DNA of 33,201 nt from Devosia equisanguinis (GTDB lineage Bacteria > Pseudomonadota > Alphaproteobacteria > Rhizobiales > Hyphomicrobiaceae), in assembly GCA_945862355.1 (NCBI GenBank), contig CAMAYR010000030.1, positions 1 through 33,201 of the forward strand. The letters run 5' to 3'. Shown here in pieces: positions 8,329 to 15,676 of this stretch (positions are counted from its first letter, which is position 1; each line of letters starts with the position of its first letter). Position numbers and translations under genes: made by a program. The notes below the pieces were generated by a model. It saw nothing but the letters and a program-made list of their open reading frames with translations, was not told the DNA's origin and did not search any database.

Positions 8329-8910
8329 ATGGCGGATACAGCGCGCACCATCGAGATCGTCTCTGCCGAGGACTACCTCGCCCGCGAGCGCGCGAGCGCG
8401 CATCGGCACGAGTATGTCGACGGCGCGATCTATGCCATGGCTGGTGGATCGCGGCGACACAATCTGATCGCGGTAAACTTGATTGCAGCGCTGACTGCAC
8501 ATCTACCTGACCGGTGTGCAGCCCACATGGCGGACACGAAACTTCGCATTCGGATCGAGAGGGCCGAGCTTTTCTACTATCCCGATGTGATGGTGAGCTG
8601 CGTGGCCTCCGATCAGACTTTGGACTGGCTCGACGCACCTCTCGTCGTGGCAGAGGTGGTGTCGCCCTCGACTGAACGCGTGGATCGCGGCGAGAAGCTC
8701 AATGCCTATCTGCAGATCGCCAATCTGCAGGAGTACATCCTGATCGAGCAGTCGTTGCCGCACGTCGAGGTTTTCCGCCGTGCCAATGAATGGCAACGCG
8801 AGGTTCTGGCCTCCGGCGACACCCTACAGCTCCCGAGCATCGACTTCGCGATCGGGGTCGACGCGCTCTACCGCCGCGTGGAATTCGACACTTTGCCGCC
8901 AACGTCGTGA
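8329..8910 (+). CDS. Uma2-family (DUF820) putative restriction-fold endonuclease
   Basis: About 193 residues of the Uma2/DUF820 family, whose members have a PD-(D/E)xK nuclease-like fold but no settled function. Hallmarks seen: S-A-E-D-Y-L at the start, R-H-E-Y-V-D-G-A-I-Y-A-M-A-G-G-S with R-R-H-N, then Y-Y-P-D-V-M-V (putative metal Asp), V-V-A-E-V-V-S-P-S-T (putative catalytic Glu) and E-K-L-N-A-Y-L (putative Lys). The ATG at 8329 has AAAGG ten bases upstream; ATG 8290, 13 codons earlier, is the alternative but lacks a good ribosome site. A decayed gene overlaps its stop codon. No methylase or toxin partner is near. The family often occurs in scattered single copies. Confidence 0.85.
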   Translation: MADTARTIEIVSAEDYLARERASAHRHEYVDGAIYAMAGGSRRHNLIAVNLIAALTAHLPDRCAAHMADTKLRIRIERAELFYYPDVMVSCVASDQTLDWLDAPLVVAEVVSPSTERVDRGEKLNAYLQIANLQEYILIEQSLPHVEVFRRANEWQREVLASGDTLQLPSIDFAIGVDALYRRVEFDTLPPTS

Positions 8911-9244
8911 TCGCGCATCGCCCCACCTTCCCCACCCGCACCGACGTGCTGTTCGCCTCGCGCGCCTGCCGCCGCGGTGCTGCGGCGTGGACCGCGCACG
9001 CACTACCAGCTCCTGCTGTGGGACACGCGGCGCGACCACTTCACGCCGGGACAGTGGATGAAGGGCATCGTCAAGCTCATGGACCTGTCCCCGCGCGGTG
9101 ACAAGCTCATCTACTGGGCCGCGCAGTATCACTCGAGCGCGCGATGGCTGCATTTTCCGTCGTGGCGGCGTGCCACGCGCGATCGGTCCGGCCATTCTGC
9201 ACGGCGCGCGCAGACTGATTGATCTCTCCGGCAATCGTTTCTAG
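8907..9244 (+). pseudogene. decayed gene, pieces in three frames
   Basis: A GTG at 8907 overlaps the Uma2 stop and opens V-I-A-H-R-P-T-F-P-T-R-T-D-V-L-F-A-S-R. At about 8965-8976 the sensible reading moves to another frame and continues V-L-R-R-G-P-R-T-H-Y-Q-L-L-L-W-D-T, then T-P-G-Q-W-M-K-G, L-S-P-R-G-D-K-L-I-Y-W-A-A-Q-Y-H, until about 9160. A last piece in the third frame, A-I-L-H-G-A-R-R-L-I-D-L-S, ends at TAG 9242-9244. From memory these resemble consecutive parts of an uncharacterised soluble protein found in several phyla. The intact form would be longer, so an internal deletion is likely besides the frameshift. A sequencing error could explain one shift but not the whole pattern. Confidence 0.55.
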
Positions 9245-9362
9245 CTGATCCGCGCGCCCACCGCCGCTATGCGGTGGTTAAAGGCCAAGGTGCTGCGGCC
9301 TTGACCCGACGTGCCTCCGTCATGGAATGTCGCCACCCCGACAATGAGTTGCGAGGAACCCC

Positions 9363-10151
9363 ATGCGCTGGATTCGCTACACCGCCGCCGATCAGACCAC
9401 GGCCGCCTACGGCATCCTCGAGGCCGACACGATCCGCGAGGTCCGCGGCACGCCTTTCGGCGAGACCGAGCGCACGGGCAAGACGCACCGGCTCGCCGAT
9501 GTGAAGATCGAGCTCCCGGTCGTGCCGCCGACGTTCTACGCGGTCGGCTTCAACTATACCGAGCACATCAAGAAAATCGCCGCGCGCACAGGCGTGTCGC
9601 CCGACCTGCCGACACAGCCCGATGTCGGCTATCGCGCCAACAACGGGCTCATCGCGCAAGGCGAGCCGGTCATCATCCCCAGGGACGCCACCGATTCGGT
9701 GCAGTACGAGGGCGAGCTCGTCGTCGTCATCGGCAAGAAGGCGAAGCACTTGAGCGAGGCCGACGCGCTGTCGTGCGTGCTCGGCTACACCATCGGCAAC
9801 GACGTGTCCGAGCGCTCGTGGCAGAAGTCGGACCGCACGCTGTGGCGCGCGAAGAACACCGATACGTTCAATCCGATGGGGCCCTGGATCGAAACCGACG
9901 TCCGGCTCGACGACCTCGAGACGCGCGTCAGTGTCAACGGGAAGGAGAGCATACGCTTTCCAACCAACGCGATGCTGTTCGGCGTGGAGCGCTACATCGC
10001 CACCATTACGCGCTACATCACGCTATATCCAGGCGACGTAATCTGGATGGGCACTGACGGTGCCTCGCCGAACCTCAAAGCCGGCGACGTGGTCGACATC
10101 GAGATCACCGGCATTGGCACTCTCTCAAATCCGTTCCTCGCCGAGAAGTAA
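9363..10151 (+). CDS. fumarylacetoacetate hydrolase (FAH) family protein
   Basis: A 262-residue member of the FAH superfamily, metal-dependent enzymes that cleave or decarboxylate beta-keto or acylpyruvate-type acids in aromatic-compound and related pathways. The N-terminal part (1-55) is the small variable domain. The catalytic domain follows with Y-A-V-G-F-N-Y, Y-E-G-E-L-V-V-V-I-G (metal-binding E116 and E118), G-Y-T-I-G-N-D-V-S-E-R (D147, third metal ligand) and P-M-G-P-W-I. It ends with the typical L-Y-P-G-D-V-I-W-M-G-T and L-K-A-G-D-V-V-D-I-E-I stretches. The substrate cannot be read from sequence; 2-hydroxyhepta-2,4-diene-1,7-dioate isomerase-type and acylpyruvase-type activities are both in this family. 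It converges on the lyase gene at 10173. Confidence 0.9.
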   Translation: MRWIRYTAADQTTAAYGILEADTIREVRGTPFGETERTGKTHRLADVKIELPVVPPTFYAVGFNYTEHIKKIAARTGVSPDLPTQPDVGYRANNGLIAQGEPVIIPRDATDSVQYEGELVVVIGKKAKHLSEADALSCVLGYTIGNDVSERSWQKSDRTLWRAKNTDTFNPMGPWIETDVRLDDLETRVSVNGKESIRFPTNAMLFGVERYIATITRYITLYPGDVIWMGTDGASPNLKAGDVVDIEITGIGTLSNPFLAEK

Positions 10152-10172
10152 GACAGGCGCAGCCGCGCTACC

Positions 10173-10997
10173 CTATTCCCACTTCTCGAAACCCTTGTTG
10201 AGTTGGGGGCCGGGCGGGGCATTCTTCACGTAGGTGAAGATGCCCTTTTCCCTGATATCGCGCGCCGCCCGCAGCATCTCGCCGTAGGCGGCGCGCGCCA
10301 GACCACCGCCGACACTGATGCGCTTGGCGCCCGCTTTCTCCAGCTCATCGAACGTCAGGTCCGGGTTGGCGCTTCCCATCAGCACGTTGACGGGCCGCTT
10401 CACGGCGGACGTAACCGCGCGGATCTCGTCCAGCGTTGCAAGCCCCGGCGCGTAGAGCACGTCCGCGCCCGCCGCCTCGAATGCCTGCAGGCGCCGGATC
10501 GTATCGGCGAGATCCTTGCGGCCGTTGAAGAAGTTCTCCGCACGCGCGGTTATCAGCATCGGGACCGGATGCGCACGATTGGCCTCGACGCCTGCCCGGA
10601 CACGCTCCACCGCCAGGTCGAAATCGTAGATCGGCTTATCCGGATCACCACTCGAATCCTCGATCGAGGCGCCTGCCAGCCCCGTCCCGGCGGCAAGTCG
10701 AATGGTGTGGGCAACGCCGGCGGGATCGTGCGCGAAGCAATTCTCCAAATCCGCATTGACGGGCAGGGAGGTCGCCTGGACGATGCGCGCGCAGTGATCG
10801 AGCACCTCATCGCGGGCGATTGCGCCGTCCGGCTTACCCAAGCTCCAGGCCATGCCCGCGCTCGTCGTGGCGAGTGCCTCGAAGCCCATGTCGGCCAGCA
10901 GCCTCGCCGAGCCGATGTCCCACGGATTAGGGATCACGAAGGCACCGGAGCGCTCATGCAGGGCGCGGAAGCGGGCATTGGTATCGGTGGTGCTCAT
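10173..10997 (-). CDS. isocitrate lyase / PEP mutase family protein
   Basis: A 274-residue TIM-barrel enzyme of the PEP mutase/isocitrate lyase superfamily, which makes or breaks C-C or P-C bonds next to a carboxylate using Mg(II). Seen: [11 protein letters not shown] (24-34), [15 protein letters not shown] (metal residues D83 and E85), A-S-I-E-D-S-S (E113, D114) and I-T-A-R-A-E. It lacks the K-K-C-G-H motif of true isocitrate lyase, and its D-L-E-N version of the metal motif is the one common in the uncharacterised subgroup annotated as 2-methylisocitrate-lyase-like or oxaloacetate-decarboxylase-like. I start at the ATG complementary to 10995-10997; the longer frame upstream is antisense to selO. 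It is divergent to selO, 138 bases apart, and convergent with the FAH gene. Confidence 0.88.
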   Translation of the reverse strand: MSTTDTNARFRALHERSGAFVIPNPWDIGSARLLADMGFEALATTSAGMAWSLGKPDGAIARDEVLDHCARIVQATSLPVNADLENCFAHDPAGVAHTIRLAAGTGLAGASIEDSSGDPDKPIYDFDLAVERVRAGVEANRAHPVPMLITARAENFFNGRKDLADTIRRLQAFEAAGADVLYAPGLATLDEIRAVTSAVKRPVNVLMGSANPDLTFDELEKAGAKRISVGGGLARAAYGEMLRAARDIREKGIFTYVKNAPPGPQLNKGFEKWE

Positions 10998-11135
10998 GGC
11001 GGGGCCCCTTGCGGTCTGGCAATGCTGGTATCTATTTATGGCATAGGCAGGGTTCAGGCGATGCAGAATCGACGGGTACTCTCGACAGACGATGTGCTCG
11101 GCAGAGAATATGCTCGACAGACAAGGAATGCAGCG

Positions 11136-12629
11136 ATGACGCTCGGGACAGAGACGCGCGGGGCAATCGCGTTCGATAATTCCTACGCGCGCCTGCCGGA
11201 CAGGTTCTATGCGCGGCTCGCACCTACGCCGGTTGCCGCGCCGCGCCTTCTGCAGCTCAACAGAGCGCTCGCCCAGGAGTTGGGAATCGAGCCTCAGTCG
11301 CTGACTACGCCGGAGGGTGTCGCGGTGCTCGCCGGCAATCGCACTCCGGAAGGCGCCGAGCCGCTGGCGCAGGCCTACGCGGGCCATCAGTTCGGCAATT
11401 TCGTGCCGCAGCTCGGCGATGGGCGCGCGATCCTGCTCGGCGAGGTGGTGGATCGCAACGGCGTGCGCCGCGACATCCAGCTCAAGGGCTCGGGCCCGAC
11501 GCCGTTCTCGCGGCGCGGCGACGGACGCGCAGCACTCGGGCCGGTGCTGCGCGAGTACATCGTCAGCGAGGCGTTCGCAGCCCTCGGTATTCCCGCGACG
11601 AGGTCGCTTGCTGCCGTGGCGACGGGGGAAGCGGTGGCGCGCGAGACGATGCTGCCCGGCGCGGTGCTGACGCGGATCGCCAGCAGCCACGTGCGCGTCG
11701 GTACGTTCCAGTTTTTCGCCGCACGGCAGGACACCGAGGGACTGCGTGCGCTCGTCGACTACGTCGTTGCACGCCACTATCCGCAAGCTGCCGGTTCCGC
11801 GAACGTCGCGCTGGCGCTGCTCGAGGCGGTGATCGCGGCTCAGGCGCGGCTCGTCGCGCGCTGGATGCACGTCGGTTTCATCCACGGCGTCATGAACACG
11901 GACAACATGTCGATCGCGGGCGAGACGATCGACTTCGGGCCGTGCGCGTTCATGGATCATTTCGATCCGATGAAGGTCTACAGCTCGATCGACGCTCGGG
12001 GGCGCTATGCCTACGGCAATCAGCCCCGCATCGCTGCGTGGAACCTCGCGCGATTGGCGGAGACGCTGCTTCCCTTGCTCGCCCCAGACCAGCAGGCGGC
12101 CATTGCACTGGGACAGGCGGCCCTCGATGGCTTCAAGCCGCACTTCGATGCCGCCTATCAGGCGGGGCTTAGGGCCAAGCTCGGTCTTTCAAGCGAGGCG
12201 GAGAGCGACAGCGAGCTTGCCGACGCGCTGCTCGAGGCAATGGCGCAGAGCGGGGCGGACTTCACGCTGGTCTTTCGCAAGCTCGGCGACGCGGCCGCAA
12301 TGCCTGCCGGCGAGGACGAACTGCGAGGTCTTTTCAATACGTCGGCCGGGCTCGATGCCTGGCTGCCGCGCTGGCGCGAGCGGCTTTCGCGCGAGGGGGA
12401 CGGCCCTGAGGCACAGCGCGACGCCATGCATCGCGTGAACCCGGCTTTCATCCCGCGCAACCACCTCGTGGAGGAGGCGCTGGCAGCGGCGGAAGGCGGC
12501 GACCTCGGCCCCTTCGAGATGCTGATCGGCGTTCTCGCCCGACCGTTCGAGGATCAGCCGGGCAAGGCGCGCTACGCGCTGCCGCCGAAGCCCGAGGAGG
12601 TGGTGCAGCAGACGTTCTGCGGGACGTAG
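11136..12629 (+). CDS. selO: protein adenylyltransferase SelO (YdiU family)
   Basis: A 497-residue pseudokinase-fold enzyme that, in studied members, transfers AMP from ATP to hydroxyl side chains of target proteins, with a role in the redox stress response. Seen: [18 protein letters not shown] near the start, the nucleotide-binding [18 protein letters not shown] block, R-E-Y-I-V-S-E-A, and H-G-V-M-N-T-D-N-M (250-258), where D256 is the catalytic base and N257 a Mg ligand. D266 in I-D-F-G-P is the other Mg ligand. The C-terminus ends F-C-G-T, keeping the single Cys near the end that is selenocysteine in some animals. ATG 11136 has AAGGA eight bases upstream; the earlier in-frame ATG 11061 is less likely. 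Confidence 0.94.
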   Translation: MTLGTETRGAIAFDNSYARLPDRFYARLAPTPVAAPRLLQLNRALAQELGIEPQSLTTPEGVAVLAGNRTPEGAEPLAQAYAGHQFGNFVPQLGDGRAILLGEVVDRNGVRRDIQLKGSGPTPFSRRGDGRAALGPVLREYIVSEAFAALGIPATRSLAAVATGEAVARETMLPGAVLTRIASSHVRVGTFQFFAARQDTEGLRALVDYVVARHYPQAAGSANVALALLEAVIAAQARLVARWMHVGFIHGVMNTDNMSIAGETIDFGPCAFMDHFDPMKVYSSIDARGRYAYGNQPRIAAWNLARLAETLLPLLAPDQQAAIALGQAALDGFKPHFDAAYQAGLRAKLGLSSEAESDSELADALLEAMAQSGADFTLVFRKLGDAAAMPAGEDELRGLFNTSAGLDAWLPRWRERLSREGDGPEAQRDAMHRVNPAFIPRNHLVEEALAAAEGGDLGPFEMLIGVLARPFEDQPGKARYALPPKPEEVVQQTFCGT

Positions 12630-12644
12630 AGGGCTGGTATGGGC

Positions 12645-12670
12645 GGGCATCGGCTGTCGCGCCGATGCCC
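12645..12670. terminator. hairpin between convergent genes, possible two-way terminator
   Basis: GGGCATCGG (12645-12653) pairs perfectly with CCGATGCCC (12662-12670) around an eight-base loop. It lies between the selO stop and the stop of the leftward gene at 12683. There is no T-tract on either side, so termination efficiency is uncertain. Confidence 0.55.
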
Positions 12671-12682
12671 CTGGAAAGCCGG

Positions 12683-12973
12683 CTACTTGCAGAGCCGCTG
12701 CGATGCCTGGCAGGTGTCGACGATGCCGGCGATGCCCTTCTTGCAGGTCATCTTGACCTTGCCCGTCCGCTTGCCACCGACGCGCGAGGAGACCTGATCG
12801 AGCGACATCGTGGCATTGGCGCGGGCGATCGCCTCCGTTATGGCGGTGCCCTCGCCGGTTACCATCGCGCAGCTGCGGGCCTTCTTACGGGCAGCGTCGG
12901 CAGTGCCGGCGACGGCGAGCGACATCACGACCGCTGCGCCGACGCAAAGCGACTTGACGTTCAATAACCGCAT
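12683..12973 (-). CDS. small secreted protein with four cysteines, unknown function
   Basis: A 96-residue protein whose ATG (complement of 12971-12973) has AAGGAG upstream at normal spacing; the longer frame beginning at 13105 has no such site. Residues 1-27 form a Sec signal peptide (K near the start, V-G-A-A-V-V-M-S-L-A-V-A-G core, cleavage after A-D-A). The mature part is about 69 residues and basic (A-R-K-K-A-R at its start, K-R-T-G-K-V-K later). It holds four cysteines: one near its start, one in M-T-C-K-K-G and two in the last 15 residues, which could form two disulfides in the periplasm. I do not recognise the family. It stands alone and is convergent with selO. Confidence 0.7.
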   Translation of the reverse strand: MRLLNVKSLCVGAAVVMSLAVAGTADAARKKARSCAMVTGEGTAITEAIARANATMSLDQVSSRVGGKRTGKVKMTCKKGIAGIVDTCQASQRLCK

Positions 12974-13259
12974 GTTTGAAAGCTCCTTTTCAGCATCATG
13001 GATGGTCGGTTCATGCTGCAACGGCAGCCCGATGGAAACAGTAAACCGCCGTGAATGAGAGCTTGGACGCGGTTTGTGCCGCGCGGCGTGACCTGAGTAC
13101 AACACCGGAAATCCGCGTCTCGAGGCACCGCCACATGATGTACGCTTGCGAGAAATAACTTCGCCACACGCACGGGTACGCCCCCCGGCAATTCATCTGA
13201 GGTACAGGTTGGCCCTGGCATTTTAGGCGTCATGATCGGCTGAGCTCACGAGGCGCGTC

Positions 13260-13649
13260 ATGCCTGCTCTGCGTTATGCCGTTATTGCTCTGGCCATTGT
13301 CGCCATGCTCTGGCCCTCCGCACCGCCCACGGCTCTAACCAGCCTTGCCGGCAGCGAATGGCGCGTCGTCGAGATCGACGGGACCAAAGTGTCGGGCACC
13401 TTGCGCTTCACACAATCTACGATCCGCGGCCGGGCGCCGTGCAATGCATACTTCGGCGCATTCCGAGAGCACGACGGCGGGATCAATATCGCCGGGATCA
13501 ACGTTACGCGCATGATGTGTGCAGGTCGCATGGAGACGGAGCGCGCGTTCCTCGAAAACCTTGGTCGCGCTCGCAAATATCGCGTCGACGGCGGCAGCCT
13601 CCTGCTGATCGATGCGGACGGCAAGGCCGTCGCCCGCCTGTCAAGCTGA
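13260..13649 (+). CDS. META-domain secreted protein (HslJ-like)
   Basis: A 129-residue protein with an N-terminal signal segment (about 1-25: A-V-I-A-L-A-I-V-A-M-L-W) and one META domain, the fold of E. coli HslJ, a heat-inducible protein linked to novobiocin resistance. Domain marks are W-R-V-V-E-I-D-G near residue 34, then G-T-L-R-F, R-G-R-A-P-C-N-A-Y-F-G-A-F, I-N-V-T-R-M-M-C-A and E-R-A-F-L-E-N-L, ending with L-L-L-I-D-A-D-G-K. The two conserved cysteines (in A-P-C-N and M-M-C-A) are present and may pair. The exact biochemical role of META domains is not known. It lies alone between a leftward small gene and a leftward peptidase gene. Confidence 0.85.
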   Translation: MPALRYAVIALAIVAMLWPSAPPTALTSLAGSEWRVVEIDGTKVSGTLRFTQSTIRGRAPCNAYFGAFREHDGGINIAGINVTRMMCAGRMETERAFLENLGRARKYRVDGGSLLLIDADGKAVARLSS

Positions 13650-13717
13650 GCAACCGGTCATGTCTTCAGCACCCGATAGAACCGTCCAACACCGGTGCAG
13701 ACGATCTTTGGCGGTCG

Positions 13718-13812
13718 ATGGGGTCGCTCGATGGGGTCTGACCCCATGCGCGATCGCCAGCGAACATTAAACTTCCAGCATCGCAGCGACAACGGGGAAT
13801 GGGGTCGGACCC
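13718..13812. repeat. three short GGGGTC repeats, one a palindrome
   Basis: GATGGGGTC occurs at 13718-13726 and again at 13730-13738, where it forms the odd palindrome ATGGGGTC-T-GACCCCAT (13731-13747). AATGGGGTCGGACCC follows at 13798-13812. Similar TGGGGTC/GACCCCA palindromes recur between genes in many proteobacteria. The stretch 13650-13908 holds no other feature that I can support. Confidence 0.5.
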
Positions 13813-13908
13813 GCAGGGTCAACCCATCACGAAGTCACTCATAGCCCTTCACGCCTCCGCCCGAGCGTCGGCGTCCGGCCACAGGCTCACGTCGGCGGTA
13901 CGACCACA

Positions 13909-15462
13909 TCACGAGAGCTGGTAGAGCGCGCCGTACTTGCCCCGCAAATAGGCGACATATGGCGCGATGGCGAGTGGCGCGCCGGTCGCCCGCTCGATCA
14001 ACTCGTCGGGTCGGAACTTGGCGCCGTGGCGGTAGACGCGATCGCACAACCAGCCGCTCAACGTGTCATACGCTCCCTCCCCGATCTCGGTCGGAATGGA
14101 GGGGTGCGCAGCAACGGCCGCGTCGTAAAGTTGGGCTGCGAGAATGTTGCCGATCGTGTAGCCCTGGAAGGCGCCGCCGATCCAACCCGAGTACCAGTGT
14201 ACGTCCTGCAGGCAGCCGTCGCGGTCGTCGGCCGGGGCAAGCCCCAAGTCCGCCTGCATCCGCGCGCGCCAGGCTTCGGGCAGGTCCTTCACGGCAAGGC
14301 GCCCCTCCAGCATGTCGATCTCGAGGTCGAAGCGCATCATGACATGCAGGTTGTAGGTCACCTCATCCGCATCGGTACGGATCAGCGAGCGCTGCACCTT
14401 GTTGATCGCTCGATAGAATGTCTCGAGCGGCACGGCCTGTAGCTGAGCGGGGAACGTGCGCTGGAGAGCGGGGTAGAAATGCTCCCAGAAGCCGCGGCTG
14501 CGGCCGACCATGTTTTCCCACATGCGCGACTGGCTTTCGTGAACGCCCGCGGAGACGCCGTGGCCCAGCGGCGTGCCGACCAGCGCCGACGCGACGCCCT
14601 GCTCGTAGATGGCGTGTCCGGCTTCGTGCATGCAGGAGAAAAGTGCATCCGACAGGTCGTCGAGGCGGACGCGCGTGGTGATGCGAACGTCGTCGCCCGA
14701 GAATTTCGTGCAGAAGGGATGGTGCGTCTTGTCCATGCGGCCGCGGCGCATGTCGTAGCCGATGGCCTCGATGGCCAGCGTCGCAAAGGCAAGTTGTGGG
14801 CCCTCGTCGAAGGGGCCGCGCAGGCAACTGTCGTCGGCGGGGGCCTGATCGCAAATGGCGTTGGCGATCGGCACCAAGTCGGCACGCAGCGCGTCGAACA
14901 GCGCACGAACCGACGCCGTCGTCATGCCATCGTCGCTGCGGTCGATCAGTGGATCGGCGATTGCAGCGCAGGGCGCAAAGAAGCCCGCGTACTCGCGCGC
15001 CAGCTCTGTTCCCTTCTCCAGATAGGGCCGCATGGTGGCGAAGTCGTCGGCGGGGCGCGCGCGGGTCCAGGCGTCGTAGGAGCGCGCGCCGTGCTCGGCC
15101 CGGCGGGAGACGAAATCAGCCGGCACGCGGGTGGCTCGCTCGAACTCGCGGAGGGCCACGCGGACGAGGCAGGCCTCGTCGCTGTCTGTGTGCAGCGCCT
15201 CCACGTGAGTCTGCAGACCGTCGAGCAGCCGGCCGAGGTCCGGGTCGGTCGCGCGCTCGTGGGCGAGGCGGCTCAGCATGGCCTTCTGGCGGCCCCGCGC
15301 AGGGGCGCCGGCGGCTGGCATGTACGTCGCCTGATCCCAGCCCAGAACAGCGGCGGCGTAGCCGAGGTCGGAAATCTCGAGCAGGCGCTTGCGCAACTCG
15401 GTAAGACGCGTCTCCGCGCAGGAAACGGTCGATGCGGCAGGGATTGTCCGGCTCTGGCTCAT
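13909..15462 (-). CDS. M32-family metallocarboxypeptidase
   Basis: A 517-residue cytoplasmic zinc carboxypeptidase of family M32 (Thermus Taq carboxypeptidase type), which removes C-terminal amino acids from peptides. The zinc site is H279-E-A-G-H283 with the third ligand E309 in H-E-S-Q-S-R-M-W-E-N. The other family marks are present: H-P-F before the zinc site (in T-H-H-P-F-C) and the late D-V-H-W-Y-S-G-W-I-G-G-A-F-Q-G-Y-T-I-G-N block. The usual early L-G-W-D-Q-A-T-Y-M-P is also there. Length is normal for the family. I start at M-S-Q-S-R (complement of 15460-15462); a start 35 codons earlier is possible but its added residues look random. It is divergent from the channel gene across 214 bases. 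Confidence 0.94.
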   Translation of the reverse strand: MSQSRTIPAASTVSCAETRLTELRKRLLEISDLGYAAAVLGWDQATYMPAAGAPARGRQKAMLSRLAHERATDPDLGRLLDGLQTHVEALHTDSDEACLVRVALREFERATRVPADFVSRRAEHGARSYDAWTRARPADDFATMRPYLEKGTELAREYAGFFAPCAAIADPLIDRSDDGMTTASVRALFDALRADLVPIANAICDQAPADDSCLRGPFDEGPQLAFATLAIEAIGYDMRRGRMDKTHHPFCTKFSGDDVRITTRVRLDDLSDALFSCMHEAGHAIYEQGVASALVGTPLGHGVSAGVHESQSRMWENMVGRSRGFWEHFYPALQRTFPAQLQAVPLETFYRAINKVQRSLIRTDADEVTYNLHVMMRFDLEIDMLEGRLAVKDLPEAWRARMQADLGLAPADDRDGCLQDVHWYSGWIGGAFQGYTIGNILAAQLYDAAVAAHPSIPTEIGEGAYDTLSGWLCDRVYRHGAKFRPDELIERATGAPLAIAPYVAYLRGKYGALYQLS

Positions 15463-15676
15463 GTCTGCTCGACTTGTCACGGGGCTGTGGTAGGCCTCGC
15501 ATCTTGGGACGCCGTGGCCCGCTGTCAATCGGGCTGGTAGCTGAGCTTGATGCCGGATTTCGGCCATAGTTCGGCACGTTTCCAGTTGCAGTTTCGAGCT
15601 TTCATCGGGCCTAAATTATTAGACGTGCGAAGGGCCGGTTCGCGGGCGCGGCGGCCAATCATGGGGACTGGCGGAC

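Noticed and set aside
10203-11135. A long upstream extension of the selO frame
   Set aside because: It is antisense to the PEP-mutase-type gene, and a proper ribosome site precedes ATG 11136.
11000-12143. A long upstream extension of the PEP-mutase-type frame
   Set aside because: It is antisense to selO; the family's N-terminus begins at the ATG complementary to 10995-10997.
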